A DNA stretch of 64,000 bases from Melampsora larici-populina 98AG31. Its lineage: Eukaryota; Basidiomycota; Pucciniomycetes; Pucciniales; Melampsoraceae. Below, piece by piece: positions 57,033 to 64,000 of the stretch. Every line of letters begins with the position of its first letter. Position 1 is the stretch's first letter. The notes beneath the pieces are model-generated. The model worked only from the letters and a program-made list of their open reading frames with translations, ran no database searches and was not told the origin of the DNA. Location of the stretch: NCBI RefSeq assembly GCF_000204055.1, contig NW_006768822.1:62001-126000 (forward strand), read 5' to 3'. The translations under genes and the position numbers were made by a program.

Positions 57033-57834
57033 CTAGATATGCTTGATACTTTTTTTAAGAAGAGGTTTGCAGTTTTTATGAAGACTAGAGTGACCTTTTA
57101 AGTTTTTGCGATACCTCAATCCGCAAGCGTTACAAAGATTTCTCAACCCAGTCGGCCCACTTCTCCATTCTGGAGTATTTTTCGTTCCGCATTGTGCGCA
57201 TATCCTTTCGGGACCGGCTCTGGTTTTCTTCTTCTTTATGATTGGAAGATTGGAAGGATAATTCGGAGAAGGAGATTGAGATGGTGTGGATGGGAATGAG
57301 GCGGTCGCGAAAATTGTATTGGGAACCATCTCTTGAGTAGCTCTGCAATAATTTATAAGTAAAAGAAGGTAGAAACAAATTAGATAGGGGTATACTTTTT
57401 CAACGCCTGCATAATCAGGAGGTATGATATCTGGAGTCTCAAGGAGAAAAATGATAACTCAACTGCCACATCAATTTAGGGGAGCAAGAATCAAAAGAAG
57501 GAGAATAAGGAGAATGTGGAGGGAATTGAGGAATTGTGTAGGCATAATCCGCACTGGGATAAGGCTGGATGTGCAGATGAGGATATAGATAGGCTTGTTC
57601 TGTTTCCATAATGGAGTCACGGGGAAAGCTATGGTTATGTGCCATCATAGACATCGGATAATTTGGTGAGGGCGGATAGCTCAACTCTATTGAGAGGTGC
57701 GGTGGTGTAAGAGACTGCCGAGGGCACGAAGAAGATGGCAGTGGAGCGGAGATTTTGGCGAACTGATCTTCTGCGAAATTGATGATCGGTGGTTGAACTG
57801 GGCAAGGACGAGGAAAGATGTCGGAGGCTGCCAT
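57033..57834 (-). CDS. GATA zinc-finger transcription factor, 226 aa
   Basis: Exons 57834-57464 and 57342-57033 join in phase (donor GTTGAG). The start is the ATG at 57834 (MAASDIFPRPC); the longer frame upstream lacks an ATG. The N-terminal 130 residues are Pro/Ser/Tyr-rich, as in activation regions. A basic stretch KKKKTR precedes a single C-terminal GATA finger of the C-X2-C-X18-C-X2-C type (ICAQCGTKNTPEWRSGPTG, LCNACGLRYRKNL). GATA factors bind GATA motifs in promoters. The single finger with an 18-residue loop differs from the two-finger 17-residue iron regulators, so despite the ferric reductase next door there is no sequence reason to link it to iron. Confidence 0.88.
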
Positions 57835-58531
57835 GTTGGGAAAGTTGTTGAAGTGTTGGAGTCTTTGGCTCTGGATCAAACGAAAGCAAATTCAAAGCGA
57901 AGATGAGCAATCAAAAGAGATTTGAAGATATGAGGAGTAAACATAAGAATGATTCGCACTTCTGCTTCAGGTTCACTCAAGCAAAAGGTCTTTACATCCA
58001 TCTGGTTAAAGAAAGTTGTTGTAGTTCAGAAATCTATTAAGGTCGAACAGCTGGTCCTCGAGTTCCGTCACTCTACTGAAAGAAGTAAATACTTTTTAGG
58101 TAAAATGGGATGTTTGGGATCGTCAGAGGATTGAATTGTCGATCAATCCCTCTCAGCCTATTTAAATATTCAATCGTCAGAAAAATTCCAACAAATTCAA
58201 AAGCAATTCAAAAACTCAACTATAGTTTGTACTTTTCTTCACTCAAACCATTCAAATCGAACTTACTGAGACTGTAACGTCAAAACGATAACCTCGATAC
58301 ATACCAGCGGGAAAAAAAAGAAGAAAATCCACAAAAAAAAACAAAAAAAAGGCAAAGATGTACTCCGGCAAGTTCCAAATTGACAAGTACAGGTTCTATG
58401 TTGCGGATCAAAACTCTCTCTGTGTAGCTCTGTGTACGGTGTACCTGACGAATGCACCAGCCTTCCATCCTTTGATTTCGTATCTTTTCTGCTATATTCT
58501 TTTGCTGATGTGACTCAAACACCACTGAAAA
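57835..58531. other. GATA gene 5' flank
   Basis: This is the presumed promoter and leader of the minus-strand GATA gene. A TATTTAAATA-like sequence lies near 58159-58170 and A-rich tracts at 58315-58350. No gene is supported. Confidence 0.4.
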
Positions 58532-58805
58532 TGGCTACCTCAGTAGTGAAGCTTCCAACATACACACAGGCGCAGATACAGCCGGATCCTCTATGCGGGC
58601 CCCAATTTTTCTATAGGGGCTCAACCCCGAACGAAAGGGCAGAGGTTTGTTTCCCATCACTCAAGTCGACAAACCGACACCCCCTGTTCCCGTGGTGCAA
58701 TGGTCTAGGCTTGGGGACGATTTAGGTCCTGATCTGTTGGCTACTAGACTTGACGAGTTTTGGACTTGCCTCGATTGCAAGGAGGATCTGAAAATTGGTG
58801 GTTAG
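58532..58805 (+). CDS. Possible small two-exon gene, 66 aa
   Basis: An ATG at 58532, a four-codon exon (58532-58543, GTAGTG donor) and an exon 58617-58805 (CTATAG acceptor) join in phase. Exon 2 has coding-like sequence: GLFPITQVDKPTPPVPVVQW, GDDLGPDLLATRLDEFWTCL, DCKEDLKIGG, with one CLDC cysteine pair. The tiny first exon is speculative; exon 2 could instead be the remnant of a longer gene. No family is recognised. Confidence 0.3.
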
Positions 58806-59989
58806 AGTGATTACGCGTATAGTGACAGTCGCGCGTCTCGTTCGGCTCCCTTGGCCGGTGCCGATGACAGGAGCTTGCAATAAAGCACAGCAATCCTCAG
58901 CAAACCCCAAGAAACCTGTTCGAGACGGGCACTCATACATATTTGCGCAGCCAAATTGAGGACGATTTGCGTCCCGCGAACATTATCGTCTCCTCTCCCG
59001 CAAGTGATCGGTTGGTATCCTACGCCGCGGTCCACTTCCTACGTGCGGTGGCCAAGGTTTCAAACACACTCCGTCAATTAACCAAGACGATCCTTCCTGC
59101 AGTGTTGGTCTGCGCCGAAGCACGTGAGTGAATGAAACGTGTATTATGTATGCAGCTTCCGCCTTTCTTGCTGAGGCCAGGATCGTCCCACTCTTCGTAA
59201 TCAACCATCGAGCCTTTTCCCAAATTCTGATGAATTAATCCGTCCTCTCCTCCGGCAATCATTACCCACCGTGCGTGGTACAATTTGTTGCCCTTTTTTT
59301 GTGTGGTCACTGGTCACACACGCATACAGCAGTCATTCACCTCTCGTCCTTGAACTTCAAAGACCACCGGCGCCTATTATTGATGTGTACTTTTGGAACT
59401 TCGAACAGAGGCTACGTAGAATTCGCGCGAAGATAGATCACTTTGGCTTTCATAAGGTGGGCTCTTTGGCCGATCGAGCATATGTACATACAGCATTTAC
59501 AACCTTACTGCAATGATACCGGCAATTCGGCCGGCAAGGCGCTGCACGCTTCGTAAAACGCTTCCGTGAATTTTGCCTGTAAGAGTCCATGATAGGGCTT
59601 GATATTTGGGCCATGTTATATGTAAAACGCAAGGTTGATCGCGCAGGGTGAGCTCAGTACCCACAATGCCACATATGTACTACACCCCCTAGTCTTATTG
59701 GCAATCATGAGATTACGAGACACGCACGATAGGTAGATTGCGGGGTTGCGGGAAACAAAACGATTTCTTGCCAAAAAGAGTCGACACGGTGGACACATAT
59801 ACAGTGTCGAGTTCACAAAGCTGGCCCTATATTCCCCGCGAATGTGCCTGACGTCTGCGGGCAAGGATGTGCGAGCTTTTGATACGAACGATTAGCTGTC
59901 TTTTATGATTGAGACATTTGAGTTGGATTTTTAGCGCCAGAGTATGGAACACGAAGGCAAGGATTGATTTTTCATATATTTCATTGTAA
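58806..59989. other. Intergenic stretch without a recognisable gene
   Basis: Short ORFs on both strands do not show consistent coding character or splice partners. I see no repeat or RNA gene. Confidence 0.35.
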
Positions 59990-60268
59990 GGCCCCGCTTG
60001 GTTGCCGCTTGTTTTCATACACTAAAGTAAAAGTGTACCACATGAAAGACCAAAAACCACAGTACAAGTTCAAACTCACAAGTTAATCAGAGTACAAAAT
60101 GAAACGGTGGTTTTTGAAAAATCGTTTGGCAACTCAAAGCTAAAGCCAAATTACAATGCTTGTGAGGACTAACAATTATTTATTTGTACTTGAAAATTCA
60201 AAATTCACATGATGAATTCTTCATCAATCAAGTTCATCAACTCCAAATAATTGCTACCAAGCGGGGCC
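59990..60268. mobile_element. Tourist-like MITE (PIF/Harbinger type), 279 bases
   Basis: The terminal inverted repeats GGCCCCGCTTGG (59990-60001) and CCAAGCGGGGCC (60257-60268) are perfect, and they extend imperfectly inward. TAA flanks the element on both sides (59987-59989 and 60269-60271), the 3-base target duplication typical of PIF/Harbinger elements, whose ends commonly start with GGSCC. The interior has no coding capacity. Confidence 0.75.
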
Positions 60269-60533
60269 TAAAAGGAATTAAAAAAGAAACAAAAGACAAC
60301 ATACTCAGAGCAAGCATTGAGTACCTGTGGTGGAATTTGATGCAACAAGATCCCTCATTTGAGTATTGATAAGAGAATCATCATGAATCCAAGAATTAGT
60401 CACTTTGACATGATAATGAATTGGAATATTTTTTTGCAATAAAATTTCTTGTTTCCCTCTTGGGATGTGCTGTTGGGACCTTGTAGCACCATTTCCAAGT
60501 TGAATGACGGCCAGGATCTTCAAGTAAACAGCT

Positions 60534-60749
60534 TACAGCCATTCCAATAATTCTTGTCGCTCCATTTTGAAAAAGAAAAAGTGAAACTCGGTGAAACCTA
60601 AGTTTTTACTTGATAAAACTTTGAAATTGGCTGTAATTCAAGAAAATACAGCCAATTTTCAGGTTTTAACTAGTTAAAACTTAGGTTTTGAGCTCATAAA
60701 CTTTTTCTTTTCAAAAATGTGAGCAACAAGAAATATTGGAATGGCTGTA
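60534..60749. mobile_element. Inverted-repeat element, 216 bases
   Basis: The left arm (60534-60637) is closely matched by the reverse complement of 60645-60749. Paired blocks include TACAGCCATTCCAATA, GAAAAAG, AAACCTAAGTTTT and ATTGGCTGTA. The spacer is only about 10-15 bases, so a transcript would form one long hairpin. TACAGCC/GGCTGTA marks both the outer ends and the centre. No target duplication was found; this is a MITE or a fold-back element. Confidence 0.7.
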
Positions 60750-61212
60750 TGTTGATATAAGTCCATATATCTTCAACAGATTTAGTCATTATGATTTTTG
60801 AGCGGACCACAACTAAATTCAACCAAGAATTGAATTTGATATACTTCTGGAGTATAATATATTTGGGGTGTATGTACAATCCAAGCTAGATGAAATGAAT
60901 GTCAAAATTCCATAAAAGACCCAAGGAGCGTTGATGATGACCAGGGCTTGTAAATGCTACATTGAAGACACACTATATCAACCATTGGTGTATTGTTTGG
61001 AAGATAGAGAAACAGAATAATTGACTTCAGGGTAATAAGCTTCCAGACATTTGTTCAGAAACACCATAGCCTTCCAATCCATGTTGACCAACCCAAATTT
61101 GCTGAGCCACCGGGCCTTTGGCGAGTCACTTTGTTAAGTTCGCCGTTGAGCAGGTTTTAATTCATCAGTTGACAACATCTGGACAAAGAGGGGATTTGAT
61201 ACACATGCAAGA
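60750..61212. other. Non-coding stretch, no gene seen
   Basis: This AT-rich DNA lies between the inverted-repeat element and the hypothetical ORF. Nothing in it could be recognised. Confidence 0.35.
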
Positions 61213-61674
61213 TCAATCACCACAGTGATTTTGGACTTTGGATTGATAAACATTCAAAACAGGTTCTTCACCAGTCAAGGACAGACCGGAAATCAACCAG
61301 GGCAAAATCCAGTTGATGAACCATAATATAAAACTGGTGGTGTGAGCTTTGATCAAGGTTGGTGAGTAATTGTGCATACCAATACCTTCTGCGCTTGGGT
61401 TTTTGCTGGTCTTGACTCTCGAGCCCTGGCCCATGTACCTTTGGGTGGAGCTTGCTAAGTCCTGAACAACGATATGACCCCACTTTTTCTTTATCATCAA
61501 GAGACAATATGGCTTCTCTTTCTCTTTACCACCAAGACTGAATTGTGCATTATCCTCGTCAATTCTCAGATTTTCTTCTCCTTCATCAAAATTCCCAGTC
61601 ACACTATCATATAGCTGGAAGTAATAGTCTAAAAAGCCTTCTTGATACTTGAGGTTCAGCCGGATACAATTCAT
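61213..61674 (-). CDS. Hypothetical protein, 153 aa
   Basis: One open frame runs from the ATG at 61674 to the stop at 61213. The first 110 residues look coding (MNCIRLNLKYQEGFLDYYFQ, LGGKEKEKPYCLLMIKKKWG, HIVVQDLASSTQRYMGQGSR). The last 45 are hydrophobic (FILWFINWILPWLISGL) and may be read-through past an unrecognised splice donor. No family is recognised. Confidence 0.4.
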   Translation of the reverse strand: MNCIRLNLKYQEGFLDYYFQLYDSVTGNFDEGEENLRIDEDNAQFSLGGKEKEKPYCLLMIKKKWGHIVVQDLASSTQRYMGQGSRVKTSKNPSAEGIGMHNYSPTLIKAHTTSFILWFINWILPWLISGLSLTGEEPVLNVYQSKVQNHCGD

Positions 61675-61879
61675 AGGCCATCAAAATTTCCTAGCTTTCT
61701 TATCACTGAGACTCACCAATCTTGAACAATATTCAAACCTTTCCCCTTACTTTGTGTGAGATATACCAACGTTGTTGACCATGGCTATGGGGAGTAAGTC
61801 ATCTGTCAACTCTTACATGGTGGAATGTTTTCTAATCACCATTGAGCACTCAAACCTAATTCCAGACACTAAAATTTCC

Positions 61880-62980
61880 TACATCTCTTCCAGCACCAAT
61901 TGATTTACGGACCAAAGCCATCCTCCTCAAGTAAGGGAGCTATGTCCAATCACTATCACTCAACCTTTCTGGAAATTGCTGTAAACCTATTGGTGAATTT
62001 ACAAATGATCCCTTTTATGATAATCTTATCCCTCAATACAAGGACAAAGAATCCTCTCAAATCAGAGCATAGCTCTCTCCAGAGAGTGTGAGATGCTTGA
62101 TAGATTGGTTCCCCAACCTTTCTGCGCTAGTGATTGAATATGATCTTGAGGTAGATAAAAGATCCAAGTAAAGGACTGGATCACAAGCCTTTCTGTTAGA
62201 GCTAGTTCCATTGTTATCATATCTAAGACAACTCCGGCATCTGAAATTGCGTGGTGGATGCAGCATGAAGATTGCCAATGGATTTTCAAGAGACATCCTG
62301 GATAATCAACCTGTGTTTGAGTCACTTACATTGGCTGGATTTCCAGATTCTGGAGACCAACAACAGCATGGTGACAATTCCCTCAAATTCAATCTGTCCA
62401 GAATCAAATGTTTATCACAATTGCATTTATGGGGACTCAAAGCTTTAGATACAGAATTGTGCATTCACAATTGGCCAAAAACAATCACTGATCTTTCAAT
62501 TTGCTATTGTGGTGATTTATTACCAGGTGCTGTGCACCAAATCATCCAACATGTTGCACCTTACACGACAAAGCTCAAGCTTGACTTTGGCTCTATGCCA
62601 ATTTATCATCATGGCAGATGGGAAGAAACATGAGATATCGATTCTAGGTAGAGTCCAGAAACTCATTTCACTCTTCTATTTTTGACTGACTTGGAGCTTT
62701 TGCCCAGGACCCTCTCTTACTAGACACCTTTCAAGACTGTAAATTTCTAGGCCGTCTCCAGTGGACCTACAGAACATTGAATCATTGTAGCACTCTAATT
62801 AGGATGCTTCTTAAAGCCAATTTGCCTGAGCTCAAGAATCTGATTGTGACTCCTCACTGGCGGTTAACACTGGCTGATGTTGAACATCCAGTACAAGAAT
62901 TCAAGAAGCCATTAGATCTATTGCAAAAAAAAATTCAAAGAAGCCACTATGAAAGCAACCAGAAGGTGACCTTCTGATGA
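61880..62980 (+). pseudogene. Decayed leucine-rich / F-box-like gene
   Basis: Consecutive frames resemble one leucine-rich protein: LPAPIDLRTKAILLK (near 61890), CLIDWFPNLSALVIEYDLE (near 62100), LLSYLRQLRHLKLRGGC (62220), SLKFNLSRIKCLSQLHLWGL (62385), then LNHCSTLIRMLLKANLPELK and NLIVTPHWRL (62780-62860). An in-frame TAA interrupts it at about 62176, and a TGA at 62631 precedes the last block, so intact translation would need introns there. The pattern fits F-box/LRR-like proteins common in rust genomes. I read it as a pseudogene; a gene with unrecognised introns is possible. Confidence 0.4.
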
Positions 62981-64000
62981 TCCCCTCTAGTAGTTGACCG
63001 GATTCGAAATATTACAATTACACTCCCATGTATGGTTTTACATGGCCTCACTAATCTGAAGGGAAGATATACTTTTCCTACTTCCTGGTGGTATGCTCAT
63101 GCAAGTCAAATTTCATGAGGCTTTTAAGACTTGTTCTGCACTTGGTCTTTGTAAAAAAAGCCACCACTTGGCTAAGACAAAGACGTAGTATCAGATTGTT
63201 GAGAATACGTGAGTTGTAGTCTTTGATGTACTACTTTTGATTTTGACATGTTTGGAAATCAAGACTTATCTTGCTTGCAATGTACATGAGATACAATTAT
63301 ATAATCCTGCCTCAGCAATCATATAATCTCTTCCCTCACTCAATTGCACATCTCTCTTGATTGATATTATCTCACCTCTCCAGGTCTTATCTGATGTTTT
63401 ACATTCTTCTCAACTCACCTATTTACGGATCTGGAACAAACTTTTTGAAGAATTTTGAACATAAGATCATGTGTTGATTATTTTTCCACTTCTCATATGC
63501 TAACCTCCAGCAAGTGAATCAGATTTCAATTTGCCTTCTGAATTTTCCTTTGTAGACTTAACAATGGGTAGATTTCAAGGCGTCTAAGAAAAAATGTGTG
63601 AGTATGAAGTGACTCCATAGTGCTTGAGTCCTTGCTAAACTTGCTGCTTCCAATAATTATCAGTTCTCAACATTATCAAAGAATCTACTCAATGCTGACA
63701 GTGGAGTGGAATTGTGCCAGGGTCATACTTCTGACATAGGGTCAGAAGTTGGCTCACGCAGAGGTGTTTTTTCAGGTGTAGGATCAGGAATAGGCATATG
63801 TGGAGGAGTCTCATCAGGAGTGGGATCAGGCAAGTTTCAAGATGTGTGAATGATGTTATCTGGAGTGAGGTCTTCACCTTGAGTTAAAGGATGAATGGGT
63901 GAACATCTCAAAGCACAGGGGGAAAAATAGAACTTGAAGCTCACATAGATATGAGAAGAGGAACCTTTCCTGATATCTCCAAAAATGTTTCAATTTGTCT
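62981..64000. other. Terminal stretch without a recognisable gene
   Basis: No supported gene is present. A short imperfect GGATCAGG-containing repeat lies at 63778-63828 (GGTGTAGGATCAGG and GGAGTGGGATCAGG). Confidence 0.35.

Noticed and set aside
57033..57834. Iron-responsive GATA regulator paired with the ferric reductase
   Set aside because: Those regulators have two fingers with 17-residue loops and a Cys-rich centre; this protein has one 18-residue-loop finger.

Overview
The window looks like nuclear DNA of a basidiomycete, most probably a rust fungus (Pucciniales). The evidence is many short GT-AG introns (about 50-110 bases), AT-rich intergenic DNA full of A/T tracts, ordinary fungal housekeeping genes, and a large transposon-rich island with gene families of no recognisable domain. 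The order assignment is an inference; no rRNA or other marker gene is present.

Left part (1-24.3 kb) is host-like and fairly gene dense. It holds a three-KH-domain RNA-binding protein (cut by the window start), a LIM-domain paxillin-like protein, a plasma-membrane syntaxin (SSO1 type), Elongator subunit ELP1 in 18 exons, a secreted cysteine-containing protein of unknown function divergent from ELP1, the ER permease chaperone SHR3, and an alanine-rich coiled-coil protein. I rebuilt all of these by joining exons whose phases agree.

Middle part (about 24.9-50.4 kb) is an island of mobile DNA. On the minus strand lie a tnp2-type (CACTA/EnSpm) transposase and a 1,301-residue protein of no known family. 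Next comes a 1.55-kb satellite of about twelve 116-base units built from palindromes, with Pol III box-like motifs on its minus strand. On the plus strand follow three lineage-specific-looking genes (74, 486 and 275 residues). A 56-base repeat occurs in the same orientation on both sides of this block, 17 kb apart. Remnants of LTR retrotransposons, a 383-base tandem duplication and a 212-base MITE follow. A nearly complete Tad1-like LINE comes last; its ORF2 is intact and starts inside the ORF1 stop codon, while ORF1 appears frameshifted near its 5' end.

Right part (50.4-64 kb) returns to host-like sequence. It holds a 16-exon ferric reductase with all heme, FAD and NADPH motifs and a GATA zinc-finger factor. 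Beyond these are small uncertain ORFs, two more inverted-repeat elements (one a Tourist-like MITE with TAA target duplications) and a decayed leucine-rich, F-box-like gene.

The best candidate for something undescribed is the 25-43 kb block: divergent gene sets around a palindromic satellite, next to an apparently intact transposase. It could be one large multi-gene DNA transposon or several nested elements; I could not find terminal inverted repeats that settle this.
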